Assembly: GCF_017592475.1 (NCBI RefSeq)
Contig: NZ_JAGFNP010000008.1
Coordinates: 1 to 64,000, forward strand
Source: Glycomyces niveus
GTDB taxonomy: Bacteria; Actinomycetota; Actinomycetes; Mycobacteriales; Micromonosporaceae
Length of the DNA stretch: 64,000 bases
Direction of reading: 5' to 3'
Shown piece after piece: positions 1 to 8,900 of the stretch; positions within the stretch are counted from its first letter, which is position 1; every line of letters begins with the position of its first letter. The translations under genes were made by a program, and so were the position numbers. A model generated the notes under the pieces. It saw only the letters and a list, made by a program, of their open reading frames with translations. It was not told where the DNA came from and ran no database searches.

Positions 1-1
1 C

Positions 2-1015
2 CAGAACGCGGCGACCAACGACGGCGCGGCCGTTGTGCAGTTCAGCGATTGGGGCGGGGCCAACCAGCAGTGGCAGCTCGTCCGCGTCGACGGCGGCGGC
101 GCCGCCTGCGGCCTTCCGTCGACGTACGAATGGACATCGACGGGTCCGCTCGCGGAACCGAGGAACGGCTCTGTCGCGCTCAAGGACTTCACCGCGGTCC
201 GCCACAACGGCCAGTACCTCGTCTACGGGTCGACGCACGACACGGGAGACAGCTGGGGCTCGATGGCCTTCAGCCCGTTCACGAACTGGTCCGACATGGC
301 CACCACGGGCCAGAACCAGATGCCGTTCAACGCCGTCGCGCCGACGCTCTTCTTCCACGCCCCGAAGAACACCTGGGTGCTCGCCTACCAGTGGGGCTGG
401 CCGTACTCCTTCTCCTACCGCACGTCGAGCGACCCCGCCAACGTCAACGCCTGGGGCCCGCATCAGGAGCTCTTCACGGGAACCCTGCCCGCCGGGGCCC
501 CCATCGACCAGACGCTCATCGCGGATGACAGGAACATGTACATGTTCTTCGCCGACGACCTCGGCAACATCTACCGGGCCAGCATGCCGCTCGGGAACTT
601 CCCGGGCTCCTTCGGCTCGAACTACACGAAGATCATGAGCGACACGGCGAAGAACCTGTTCGAGGCGGTCGAGGTCTACAAGGTCCAGGGCCAGAACCTG
701 TACCTCATGATCGTCGAGGCAAGGGGTGCCAACGAGGACCGCTTCTTCCGCTCGTTCACGGCCACCAGCCTGGACGGCACGTGGACACCGCAGGCCGACA
801 CCGAGGGCAACCCGTTCGCGGGCAAGGTCAATAGCGGGGCCACGTGGACCGACGACATCAGCCACGGCGACCTGGTGCGCACCAACCCCGACCAGACCAA
901 GACCATCGACCCCTGCAACCTGCAGTTCCTCTACCAGGGACGCGACCCGAACTCTGACGGCATGGACTACGGCCTCCTGCCCTACCGGCCGGGTGTGCTG
1001 ACACTGCAGCGCTAG
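2..1015 (+). CDS. GH62 alpha-L-arabinofuranosidase with ricin-type lectin domain, 5' partial
   Basis: The frame is open to the left edge, so the gene begins outside the window. The first ~25 residues (…[10 protein letters not shown]…) are the last QxW repeat of a ricin-type beta-trefoil (CBM13), which binds xylan-like sugars. The rest is a glycoside hydrolase family 62 domain that starts at the [15 protein letters not shown]-type linker and contains [32 protein letters not shown] and [13 protein letters not shown]. The family removes arabinose side chains from arabinoxylan and is secreted. The C-terminus is complete and is followed by a strong terminator. The signal peptide would be upstream of the window. 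The family call is firm; substrate preference is inferred from the family. Confidence 0.93.
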   Translation, partial: QNAATNDGAAVVQFSDWGGANQQWQLVRVDGGGAACGLPSTYEWTSTGPLAEPRNGSVALKDFTAVRHNGQYLVYGSTHDTGDSWGSMAFSPFTNWSDMATTGQNQMPFNAVAPTLFFHAPKNTWVLAYQWGWPYSFSYRTSSDPANVNAWGPHQELFTGTLPAGAPIDQTLIADDRNMYMFFADDLGNIYRASMPLGNFPGSFGSNYTKIMSDTAKNLFEAVEVYKVQGQNLYLMIVEARGANEDRFFRSFTATSLDGTWTPQADTEGNPFAGKVNSGATWTDDISHGDLVRTNPDQTKTIDPCNLQFLYQGRDPNSDGMDYGLLPYRPGVLTLQR

Positions 1016-1056
1016 CGGCACGACGCAGGTCCGTCTCGGGTGCTCCCGAGGCAGCG

Positions 1057-1085
1057 GGCGGGCTCGGTGCGAGACCGAGCCCGCC
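1057..1085 (+). terminator. Intrinsic terminator hairpin after the arabinofuranosidase gene
   Basis: A perfect 11-bp inverted repeat (1057-1067 with 1075-1085) encloses a 7-base loop. It lies 42 bases after the stop codon. A smaller hairpin (CTCGGG/CCCGAG, 1035-1050) precedes it. There is no long T-run, as is usual in actinobacteria. Confidence 0.7.
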
Positions 1086-1214
1086 AGGATCAGACTGCCG
1101 TCGGGCCTCGGCGACCACGAGGGGCGTTCAGGGACCGGGAACGGCGAAACGGCACCTGCCCGGAGGCTGATGCCGTTCTTCCTATGGGTCAGGGTTCAAG
1201 TAAGAACCCAGTGG

Positions 1215-1287
1215 TGGAGCTTAGGGGATTCGAACCCCTGACCTTTTCCATGCCATGGAAACGCGCTACCAACTGCGCCAAAGCCCC
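1215..1287 (-). tRNA. tRNA-Ala (anticodon GGC)
   Basis: Read on the minus strand, a full cloverleaf forms. The acceptor stem is GGGGCTT with AAGCTCC (one G-U pair), the D stem is GCGC/GCGC around AGTTGGTA, the anticodon stem is TTTCC/GGAAA with loop ATGGCAT (anticodon GGC), and the T-arm is AGGGG-TTCGAAT-CCCCT. The discriminator is A and CCA is not encoded. Length is 73 nt. A TAAACT -10-like hexamer lies at 1330-1335, about 43 bases before the 5' end. Confidence 0.95.
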
Positions 1288-1416
1288 TTGATTGGCGTTC
1301 CAGAGGTCTTGGACCTTGGAACCGGCACTAGTTTACACAGTGTTCGGGGGCCGCCCCAGGGAGGGGCTGGAGACGGCGGTCACGTTGGTGAGCTGGGGGT
1401 TTGCTTCGGGGAAAGA

Positions 1417-1451
1417 GGGAGGCCCCCGCGCATCATGCGCGGGGGCCTCCC
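1417..1451. terminator. Bidirectional terminator downstream of the amidase-like gene
   Basis: A 17-bp perfect inverted repeat (1417-1433 with 1435-1451) lies just 3' of the amidase-like stop codon on the minus strand. The nominal one-base loop means that the inner pairs must open in RNA. Confidence 0.75.
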
Positions 1452-1458
1452 CGGTTGC

Positions 1459-2826
1459 TCAGTCCCAGCTGAGGCCGGGGGCATAGCGGCGGGGGCGGAG
1501 TTTGGCGATGAGTTGGGCCGCGACGTCGAAGAGGCGGCCGGTGGAGCCGGGCGGGCCGACGAGTTGGACGGTGGCGGGGGCGCCGTCGCTGCGCATGCCG
1601 ACCGGAACGATCAGGGCCGGGAGGCCGGCGAGGCCGAACGGGGCCGTGAAGGCGGCGGTGCTGGCGAGGTGTGTGACGTTGGCGCGCAGGGTCTCCGCGG
1701 ACCACTCCTTGGCGGCGGGAGGCGCCGCGGGGAGGCCGGGGGTGATGAGGAGGTCGTAGTCCTCGAGGTCGAACCAGTCCTCGAGGTGGCGGCGGACGCG
1801 GTTGCCGTCGCCGAGGACACCGCCGAAGAGGCCGCGCAGGTAGGTCTTCTCACCCACGGAGACGAGCCGCTTGGTGCGCCGCTGGAGCCCGTCGGGGCCG
1901 CATTTGAGGCTGCGGAGGTACGCCGCGCAGGTCCAGGCCCCGGAGGAGGCCGGGGTGAGGCGGGCGCCGAAGCGGGGCTTGGCGCGGAAGGTCTCGTGGC
2001 CGAGGTCGGTGAGGGAGCGCACGGCTTTGAGGAGCCACTTCGTGGCGTCGTCGTCGACGCGGGCGGGCAGCGGCGCGACGTTGGTCGCGGCGATGCGGAG
2101 CCGTCCGGGGTCGCCGGTGGAGCGCGGGTGGCGGTGCGTGAGGGCCGCGTACGCGAGGGCGGCGTCCTCGACGGTGGTGGCCATGACGCCGGTGTGGGCG
2201 CCGAGCCAGTGCTCGGGGTCGGTGTTGATGTCGGCGGGGACGTGCTCGGGGCTGTAGGCGACGATGCCGCACGCGGCGGCCGCGGTGCGCACGCCGCCGG
2301 CCGAGCCCGGCCCGTCGAGGCCGATGCCGATCGGCGCGGCGCCGGTGGCGACGGCGAGCGCGGTGCCGCCGCTGGGGCCGCCGACGCCGCGGTCGGGCCG
2401 CCACGGGTTGGCCGGGATGTTCCCGTCGTCGTCGGTGGCGGGCCAGAGCCCGAGCTCGGAGGAGCGGCCGAAGGCCACGATCACGGCACCGGCCCCGCGG
2501 ATGCGCTGCACCGCTTGATGGTCGGTGTCGGCGATCGGGAGGACGGCGGCGTTGGAGCCGAGCCGGGGCGCGTGCCCGGTGACGGCGAGCTGCTCGCAGA
2601 CCGCCACGGGGACGCCCGCGGCGGGCAGGGAGTCGCGGTTGTCGATCTCGTCGACGGCCGCGGCCTCGGCGAGGGACTCGATCTTGCGGACGCTGGTGAG
2701 GGCGCCTTCGGCCTCGCGGTGGTCCTCGATGCGGCGGAGGTGGTGGTCGACGACGATCGCGGCGTCGGCGTCGCCGCGCCGGACCGCCTTGGCTATCTGC
2801 TGCGCGGTGGTTCCCGACCAGCTCAC
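1459..2826 (-). CDS. Amidase-signature family protein lacking the catalytic lysine
   Basis: This 455-residue protein has the amidase-signature fold. The glycine/serine loop GGPSGGTALAVATG (Ser152, cis-serine position) and GLDGPGSAGGVR (Ser175, nucleophile position) are present. Family members hydrolyse amides with a Ser-cisSer-Lys triad. The lysine normally in the GVPVAVKD segment is here Cys77 (GVPVAVCEQLAVTG). The nucleophile loop is also about three residues longer than usual. The protein may therefore be inactive, or may use altered chemistry. The start is GTG with an AAGAGGAA ribosome-binding site upstream. It lies 52 bases downstream of metB on the same strand, probably in one transcript. 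Family assignment is good; activity is uncertain. Confidence 0.8.
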   Translation of the reverse strand: MSWSGTTAQQIAKAVRRGDADAAIVVDHHLRRIEDHREAEGALTSVRKIESLAEAAAVDEIDNRDSLPAAGVPVAVCEQLAVTGHAPRLGSNAAVLPIADTDHQAVQRIRGAGAVIVAFGRSSELGLWPATDDDGNIPANPWRPDRGVGGPSGGTALAVATGAAPIGIGLDGPGSAGGVRTAAAACGIVAYSPEHVPADINTDPEHWLGAHTGVMATTVEDAALAYAALTHRHPRSTGDPGRLRIAATNVAPLPARVDDDATKWLLKAVRSLTDLGHETFRAKPRFGARLTPASSGAWTCAAYLRSLKCGPDGLQRRTKRLVSVGEKTYLRGLFGGVLGDGNRVRRHLEDWFDLEDYDLLITPGLPAAPPAAKEWSAETLRANVTHLASTAAFTAPFGLAGLPALIVPVGMRSDGAPATVQLVGPPGSTGRLFDVAAQLIAKLRPRRYAPGLSWD

Positions 2827-2878
2827 TGCACGTTCCTCTTTCTCGCGGGGGATTTTCAGGGGTGCGGGTGCGGTCCTG

Positions 2879-4024
2879 CTATCCCAGGGCCTGGCGCAGG
2901 TCGGCCAGGAGGTCGTCGGCGTCCTCGATGCCGACGGACAGGCGCACGAGGTCCGCGGGGACCTCGAGGGCGCTGCCGGCGGCGGAGGCGTGGGTCATGC
3001 GTCCGGGGTGCTCGATGAGGGATTCGACGCCGCCGAGCGATTCGCCCAGCGTGAACACCTCGGTGCGGGAGCACAGGTCGACCGCGGCCTGCTCGCCGTC
3101 CTTGTGGCGGAAGGAGATCATGCCGCCGTAGCGCTTCATCTGCTTGCCCGCCACGTCGTGTCCGGGGTGGGTCGAGAGGCCCGGGTAGCGGACCTCGGCG
3201 ACCTTCGCGTGCCCGGCGAGGAATTCGGCGAGCGTCTCGGCGTTGTCGCAGTGGCGGTCCATGCGCACCCCGAGGGTCTTGATGCCGCGCAGGGTGAGGA
3301 AGGCGTCGAAGGGTCCGGCGACGCCGCCCATCGAGTTGTGGTGGAAGGCGATCGCGTCCGCGATCTCGGCGTCCTGCACGACGATCGCGCCGCCGACGAC
3401 GTCGGAGTGGCCGCCGATGTACTTGGTCGTGGAGTGCACGACGAGGTCGGCGCCGAGCGCGAGCGGCTGCTGCAGGTACGGGCTGGCGAAGGTGTTGTCG
3501 ACGACGACGAGCGCGCCCGCGCGGTGCGCGAGGTCGGCCAGCCGCTCGATGTCGGCGATGTTGAGCAGCGGGTTGGTGGGCGTCTCGATCCACACCATCT
3601 TGGTGCGCTCGTTCATGGCCGCGGCGACCGCGTCGACGTCGGTGATGGGGGCGGCGGTGTACGCGACGCCCCAGCGCTTGGCGACCTTGTCGAAGAGGCG
3701 GTACGTGCCGCCGTAGGCGTCGTTCGGGATGACGACGTGGTCTCCGGGGGCCAGGAGGGCGCGGAGGATGGTGTCCTCGGCGGCGAGGCCGGACGCGAAC
3801 GCGAAGCCGCGGCTGCCGCCTTCGATCGAGGCGAGGCAGGTCTCGAGGGCGGTGCGGGTCGGGTTGCCCGACCGGGAGTACTCGTAGCCGCCGCGCAGGC
3901 CGCCGACGCCGTCCTGCTTGTACGTGGAGGTCGCGTAGATGGGCGGGACGACCGCGCCGGTGAGCGGGTCGGGCTCCTGCCCGGCGTGGATGGCGCGTGT
4001 GGAGAACCCCATAGCCTCATGCAT
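2879..4024 (-). CDS. metB: Cystathionine gamma-synthase / gamma-lyase family PLP enzyme
   Basis: This 381-residue Cys/Met-metabolism PLP enzyme joins O-acyl-homoserine and cysteine to cystathionine, or cleaves cystathionine if it acts as a gamma-lyase. Visible signatures are STRAIHAGQEPDP, YEYSRSGNPTR (substrate and PLP phosphate contacts), VVVDNTFASPY (PLP-binding Asp) and HSTTKYIGGHSDVVGG, with Lys201 as the Schiff-base lysine. I chose ATG 4024 because TAGCGT lies exactly 7 bases upstream, a leaderless arrangement; ATG 4012 is the alternative. A palindrome lies in the divergent intergenic region. A cystathionine beta-synthase gene is 20 kb away, so a role in reverse transsulfuration is possible. 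Synthase versus lyase cannot be decided from sequence. Confidence 0.9.
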   Translation of the reverse strand: MHEAMGFSTRAIHAGQEPDPLTGAVVPPIYATSTYKQDGVGGLRGGYEYSRSGNPTRTALETCLASIEGGSRGFAFASGLAAEDTILRALLAPGDHVVIPNDAYGGTYRLFDKVAKRWGVAYTAAPITDVDAVAAAMNERTKMVWIETPTNPLLNIADIERLADLAHRAGALVVVDNTFASPYLQQPLALGADLVVHSTTKYIGGHSDVVGGAIVVQDAEIADAIAFHHNSMGGVAGPFDAFLTLRGIKTLGVRMDRHCDNAETLAEFLAGHAKVAEVRYPGLSTHPGHDVAGKQMKRYGGMISFRHKDGEQAAVDLCSRTEVFTLGESLGGVESLIEHPGRMTHASAAGSALEVPADLVRLSVGIEDADDLLADLRQALG

Positions 4025-4054
4025 GGTCCCTACGCTAACCGACGCGAGTACCAC

Positions 4055-4081
4055 TGCCTATGGATAGGCACGCTATCGTGC
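4055..4081. promoter_or_regulatory. Overlapping inverted repeats between metB and the DxDxDG gene
   Basis: TGCCTAT-GG-ATAGGCA (4055-4070) is a perfect 7+7 palindrome. It overlaps a second repeat GCACG-CTAT-CGTGC (4068-4081). Both lie 31-57 bases upstream of the metB start and 37-63 bases upstream of the divergent start. The layout suits an operator controlling one or both promoters; the regulator is unknown. Confidence 0.5.
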
Positions 4082-4117
4082 AGACAACACTTTCCCACTT
4101 CAGTTAAGGGGCGCCTC

Positions 4118-4381
4118 ATGGGCTTCGACGAAGTACACAAGATGGACATCACCGGTGACGGCGTCGACGAGACGGTCGGCGTGCGCCGCAACGAAGACGG
4201 CTCGGTCGAGTACCACGTGGACATCGACGGCGACGGCACCGCGGACATGAAGGCCGTGGACGTCGACGGCGACGGCGTCATCGACCACGTGCTGCTCGAC
4301 CACGACGGCGACGGCAAGTACGACGCGGCCGTGGTGGACGCGGACGGCGACGGCGAGCTCGACGCCGTGGCCGAGAAGTAG
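4118..4381 (+). CDS. Small acidic protein of five DxDxDG calcium-binding-like repeats
   Basis: This 87-residue protein consists almost entirely of EF-hand-loop-like repeats: DITGDGVDE, DIDGDGTAD, DVDGDGVID, DHDGDGKYD and DADGDGELD, spaced about 10-20 residues apart. Such loops coordinate Ca2+ in dockerin and thrombospondin type 3 repeats. There is no signal peptide, so a cytosolic calcium-binding role is inferred only from composition. The start ATG is preceded by AAGGGGCG at good spacing. It is divergent from metB and followed by a strong bidirectional terminator, so it is a single-gene unit. I do not recognise a named family. Confidence 0.8.
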   Translation: MGFDEVHKMDITGDGVDETVGVRRNEDGSVEYHVDIDGDGTADMKAVDVDGDGVIDHVLLDHDGDGKYDAAVVDADGDGELDAVAEK

Positions 4382-4422
4382 GAAACCCCGCTCTCCTCGG
4401 CAGGACTGCCCGTCAGACTTCG

Positions 4423-4459
4423 CGCCGCGGACGCCCTTTCGGCAAGGGCGTCCGCGGCG
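4423..4459. terminator. Bidirectional terminator between convergent genes
   Basis: A perfect 16-bp stem (4423-4438 with 4444-4459) with a 5-base TCGGC loop lies between the convergent DxDxDG gene and VOC gene. Confidence 0.85.
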
Positions 4460-4463
4460 TCGC

Positions 4464-4850
4464 TCATTCCTCGCCGCGCTCGGCTTTGGAGCGCTCGACG
4501 CAGAACTCGTTGCCTTCGGGGTCGAGCATGGTGACCCAGCCGGTGCCGTCGGGCCGGCGGTGGTCCTCGTAGACGGTGGCGCCGAGGGCGAGCAGGCGCT
4601 CGACCTCCTCGTCGCGGGTGGTGTCGGGGGTGATGTCCAGGTGGAGGCGGTTCTTCACCGTCTTGCCCTCGGGGACGTTGATGAAGAGGAGCCCGGGGTG
4701 GCCGCCGCCGGGGCCGATGAAGTTCTCCTCGTCCTCGGGCGCGTTGGGGTATTTCGGATGCTCGGTGTAGCCGGTCACCTGCGCCCAGAACTGCGAGAGG
4801 GCGTACCCGTCGCGGGCGTCGAACGTGACCTGGTTGATTGATGAGACCAT
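4464..4850 (-). CDS. VOC-superfamily (glyoxalase-like) protein
   Basis: This 128-residue protein has a glyoxalase/bleomycin-resistance/dioxygenase fold (glyoxalase-6-like subgroup). It shows ALSQFWAQVTGY near the N-terminus, RLHLDITPDT in the middle and WVTMLDPEGNEFCVE at the end; His and Glu residues there typically bind the metal. The substrate is unknown. The start at ATG 4850 is preferred over ATG 4856, because TAGCGT (4857-4862, minus strand) ends exactly 6 bases before it, giving a leaderless transcript. It is a single gene with its own promoter. Confidence 0.85.
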   Translation of the reverse strand: MVSSINQVTFDARDGYALSQFWAQVTGYTEHPKYPNAPEDEENFIGPGGGHPGLLFINVPEGKTVKNRLHLDITPDTTRDEEVERLLALGATVYEDHRRPDGTGWVTMLDPEGNEFCVERSKAERGEE

Positions 4851-4915
4851 GCGCATACGCTAACGTCCCGCTGCGACGGCTGGCGATCGTTATTTCCCCG
4901 TGACAGACTTGCCGG

Positions 4916-5515
4916 ATGAGCACGCACCCGATCCTGCGGCACCCCATCGAAGGATCGCCCGGCCCGGACGCCGAGACGGCCTATTTCGGCATGGGCTGCT
5001 TCTGGGGTGCCGAACGCCTGTTCTGGCGCGTCCCCGGGGTGTGGACGACCTCCGTCGGCTACATGGGCGGCAACACCCAGAAGCCCTCCTACGAGGAGGT
5101 CTGCACGGGCCTGACCGGCCACGCCGAGGTCGTCAAGGTCGTGTGGGAACCCGGCGCGGTCGCCTACGAGCAGCTCCTCAAGGTGTTCTGGGAGAACCAC
5201 GACCCGACGCAGGGCATGCGGCAGGGCAACGACGTGGGCACCCAGTACCGGTCGGTCCTGTTCACCACCACGCCCGAGCAGCGCGACGCCGCCGAGGCCA
5301 GCAAAGAGGTGTTCGAGCCGATCGTGCGCGCGGCCGGGCTCGGCCCGATCACGACCGCGATCGTCCCGGCCGGGCAGTACTGGCTTGCCGAGGAGTACCA
5401 CCAGCAGTACCTGCACCACGTTCCGAACGGCTACTGCAACCACGGCCCCACCGGCCTTTCGTGCCCCGTGGGCGTCGTCAAGGCCCAGGTCGAGGTCGAA
5501 CCGCCGCGCGGGTAA
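4916..5515 (+). CDS. msrA: Peptide-methionine (S)-S-oxide reductase MsrA
   Basis: This 199-residue protein repairs the S epimer of methionine sulfoxide in proteins. The catalytic motif [10 protein letters not shown] contains the nucleophilic Cys28. The segments [23 protein letters not shown] and the QYRS loop are also typical. CNHGPTG carries a second Cys that could act as the resolving residue. No strong ribosome-binding site is visible; a CAGACT hexamer lies 6 bases before the ATG, so the mRNA may be leaderless. A hairpin terminator follows. Confidence 0.96.
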   Translation: MSTHPILRHPIEGSPGPDAETAYFGMGCFWGAERLFWRVPGVWTTSVGYMGGNTQKPSYEEVCTGLTGHAEVVKVVWEPGAVAYEQLLKVFWENHDPTQGMRQGNDVGTQYRSVLFTTTPEQRDAAEASKEVFEPIVRAAGLGPITTAIVPAGQYWLAEEYHQQYLHHVPNGYCNHGPTGLSCPVGVVKAQVEVEPPRG

Positions 5516-5549
5516 GGCGCCCAGGGTATTCGCGGCGGGCCGGGTAAGG

Positions 5550-5579
5550 CCCCTCAGTCGAAAGTAAGGGACTGAGGGG
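5550..5579 (+). terminator. Terminator of msrA
   Basis: CCCCTCAGTC (5550-5559) pairs perfectly with GACTGAGGGG (5570-5579) around a 10-base loop, 35 bases after the msrA stop. Confidence 0.7.
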
Positions 5580-5660
5580 GTGCCGGGCCGGAAACTAAGG
5601 CGGGTAAGGGGCCGCACGACGCGGACGCCTGATGCCCCCTGACCGCCCTCAGCCGGAGGA

Positions 5661-5697
5661 TTGGTGTCAGGCCGGAAAAGCCGGCCGCCGACACCAA
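5661..5697 (+). promoter_or_regulatory. Leader hairpin just before the ribosome-binding site of a small gene
   Basis: TTGGTGTC (5661-5668) pairs with GACACCAA (5690-5697), and inside it GGCCGG (5670-5675) pairs with CCGGCC (5681-5686). The structure ends immediately before the AGGAAG ribosome-binding site at 5699-5703. This suggests a translational control element or an mRNA-stabilising hairpin. Confidence 0.5.
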
Positions 5698-5708
5698 AGG
5701 AAGTTCAG

Positions 5709-5945
5709 ATGAACGACTTCGACCTCCACTACCTCCACTACGCCCGCTCGGAAGAGCTGATCCAGCAGGCGGAGCACGAGCGCCAGGCGCGCGAGCTCGT
5801 CAAGGCCGCGAAGGCGACCCGCCGCGGCGGGACCCGCGTCCGGCACGACGGCCTCGCCGCCCGCGTCGCCAAGGCCCTCGGCCGCGGCGACCAGCGCGGC
5901 AGCACCGCTGAACGGGGCTCCGCGCACTTCCCCGCCGCGAAATGA
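5709..5945 (+). CDS. Small charged protein of unknown function
   Basis: This 78-residue protein starts MNDFDLHYLHYARSEELIQQ and continues as a probable amphipathic helix rich in Glu, Arg and Lys (residues ~13-40). It ends in a basic, glycine-rich tail. There is no membrane segment or signal peptide. The AGGAAG ribosome-binding site 5 bases before the ATG and the structured leader support real expression. It lies 28 bases before the large LuxR-type regulator gene. I do not recognise a family. Confidence 0.65.
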   Translation: MNDFDLHYLHYARSEELIQQAEHERQARELVKAAKATRRGGTRVRHDGLAARVAKALGRGDQRGSTAERGSAHFPAAK

Positions 5946-5973
5946 CAGGCGCGGAACGTCATAGGAGCGTGTC

Positions 5974-8900
5974 ATGATTGCTGACATGCCGCGCCTGGGT
6001 TCCGACCTCCCCCTGTTCGCCCGCGACGCCGAACTCGCCTCGCTCCGCGAATCGCTCCACGCCGCCCGCGCCGGCCGCCCCGCCACCGTCCTCGTCTCCG
6101 GGGACGCGGGGGTCGGTAAGACCCGGCTCCTCCACGAATTCAACGACAACGCCGGTGACGGTGTCCGCACCGTCACCGGCCACTGCCTCGACACCGCCGA
6201 CTCCGCCCTCCCCTACCTCCCCTTCGCCGAAATCGTCGGCACCCTCGCCCGCGACAACCCCGAACTCGTCGCGAACCACCCCGGCCTCGGCCCGCTCCTC
6301 CCCGGCCACCCCGTCCCCGCCGAAGGGGACCTCGGCCGCCTCGGCCTCTTCGAAGCCCTTCACGCCGCCCTCGCCGACCTCTCCGCGACCAAGCCGCTCG
6401 TCCTCACCCTCGAAGACCTCCACTGGGCCGACCGCTCCAGCCGCGACCTCCTCGCCTTCCTCACCTCCCGCCTCACCGGCCAGCGCGTCCTCATCGTCGG
6501 CACCTACCGGGCCGACGCCGTCCACCGCGGCCACCCCCTCCGCCCCCTCCTGGCCGAACTCGTGCGACTCCCCGCCGTGCAGCGCCTCCACCTCGACCCG
6601 TTCGACGCCCAGCACGCCGCCGACTTCGTGCGCGAGCTCAACACCGGGCTCGACGAGGAGACCGTCTCCAAGATCGCCGCCGCCTCCGAGGGCAACGCGT
6701 TCCTCGCCGAAGAGCTCGCGGCCGCCGAGACCCACACGGTCACCTTCGAACTCGCCGAAGTCCTCCTCGCCCGCCTCGAACGCCTCCCCGAGGCCGCCAA
6801 GCAGGTCGTCCAGCTCGCCTCCGTCATGGGCCGCCGCTTCACCTACCGCCGCCTCAACGCCGCCGCCTGGTCGATGCTCGACGAGCACGGCCTCGGCCAC
6901 GAGCGCGAACTCGACCAGGCCCTGCGCGCCGCGATCTCGCACGGCATCATCGTGCAGAAGAGCGCGGACACGTACGCGTTCCGCCACGCCCTCCTCGGCG
7001 AGGCCGTCTACTCCGACCTCCTTCCGGGCGAACGCATCCGCTACCACCAGAAGATCGCCGAATCGCTCGCCGACGACCACGGGAAGGGCGCCGAGGCCGA
7101 ACTCGCCCACCACGCCTTCGAATCCGGCGACCTCGCCTGCGCCCTCTCGGCGTCCGTGCGCGCCGCCGACGAGGCCGTCGAACTCGCCGCCCCCGCCGAA
7201 GCCCTCCTCCACCTCGAACGGGCCCTGGCGCTGTTCGGGAAGGTCCCCGCCGAGCGGCGGCCCGAGGGCATCACCGAGCTGCGCCTCACCATCCGCGCCG
7301 CCGGGAACGCCGAAGCCTCCGGCGAGATCAAACGCGCCCAGTCGTATTCGGCCGCCGCCGTGCGCATCGCCGACGCCTCCGGCGACCGCATCATGGGCGC
7401 CTCCACCCGCCGCAAGTACGCCCGCCACCTCCTCACGATCGAAGGCGACGAGCAGGAGGCGCACCGCATCGCCTGGGAGGCATGGCAACTGGTGAAGGAC
7501 GACGAGCCGCGCGCCGTCAAGGCCTTCACCCAGGCCACCCTCGCCCGCACCCTCTCGAGCATGCGCCGCCACGACGACGCCCTCGACTGGGCGGCAAAGG
7601 CCATCGCCACGGCCGAGGCGGTCGAGCACGACCCCGACGACGCCCACTTCGCCGCCAAGGCCGACGCGATGCTCACCGAGAGCCTCGTCCTCTACCGCAA
7701 CGGCGAACGCTCCCTGGAGGGCACGATCGCCCGCCAGAACGAGGCCCTCGCGCTGGTGCGCGGCAGGGGCTGGCACGAGATCGAGCTCCGCGGCCACTTC
7801 AACCAGGGCCTCGTGCTCGTGGAGGTCGCCCGGATCGCCGAGGCCGCCGCCCACTTCGACGAAGGCATGGCGCTCGCCCGCCGCACCGGCCACAAATGGA
7901 GCGGCTTCGGGCTCGAGACCGCTGTCCGCCAGGTCATCTGCAACTACATGCTCGGCCGCTGGGACGATGTGGACGCGAACGGCGAGATGGCCTCCAGCGT
8001 CCTGCCCGGCGTCGTCCTCACCCGCCTCGCCGCCGCGGTGCTCCTCGTCGACGTCGCGCGCGGCCGGTTCGAGACCGCCGACCGGCGGCTCGACTACCTC
8101 GCCAACCGCTGGCAGCTCGACGGCCAGGTCCTCGCCCTCGCCTCCATGTGCGGCGCCGAGCTCGACCGCTGGCGCGGCCGCCCCGAAGAGGCCCTGCGCC
8201 GCGTCGAGCGCGCGACCGAGCGGATGACCCGCATGCGCGGCTACTACCTCGCCGGCGTCTCCGTCTGCGCCGTCGGCGTCGGCGCGGCCGCCGACCTCGC
8301 CCAGCGCCTGCGCCGCGACGGCGACGCGACCGGCGCGAAAGTCGCCGTCACGGCCGGCGAGCGCCTCGCCGAGCGGGCCCGGTTCTTCCTCGAGCACGGC
8401 CGCCCGCTCTCAGGGACCCTCGGTCCCGAGGGCCGCGCCTGGGCCGCCCAGCTCGACGCCGAGGAGTCCCGCCTCTACGGCGACGGCGACCCGGCCCTAT
8501 GGCGCGCCGCCGCCGAAGCGTTCGACTACCGCGACCCCGAGTCCGACGAAGCCAAAGCGGCGCAGGCGAAACGCCAGCACATCGCACCCGTCGCGGTCCT
8601 CGGGGAGCAGGAGCGGCTCGAACTCGCACTGCAGGACCCGATCGCGTCCGAGACGCTGGCGCTCATCGACGCCGCCCGCAGCGGCGACCTCGACCCGGCC
8701 GCCTGCGAACCCAACTGGGCCGAGCCCTACCGGCAGGCGTATGCCCGCTGGCGGCTGGCCGAGGCGCTCCTCGCCTCCCCGGGCGCCGAGGCCCGCGCCG
8801 AAGCGGCCGCGGTGCTCACCGAAGCCAAGAAGACCGCGATCCGGCTCGACGCCGGCCCGCTCTGCGACGAGCTGTGCGCGCTGGCCGAGCGGGCGCGGCT

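Noticed and set aside
1255-3018. A 587-codon plus-strand ORF across the tRNA and amidase
   Set aside because: Antisense shadow of the amidase gene, starting inside a tRNA gene.
4055-4070. A LexA-type SOS box
   Set aside because: The palindrome TGCCTAT-GG-ATAGGCA does not match the actinobacterial LexA consensus.
5959-8397. An 812-codon open frame antisense to the LAL regulator
   Set aside because: Same reason: no domain, low-complexity composition, and the sense frame is a clear LuxR-type regulator.
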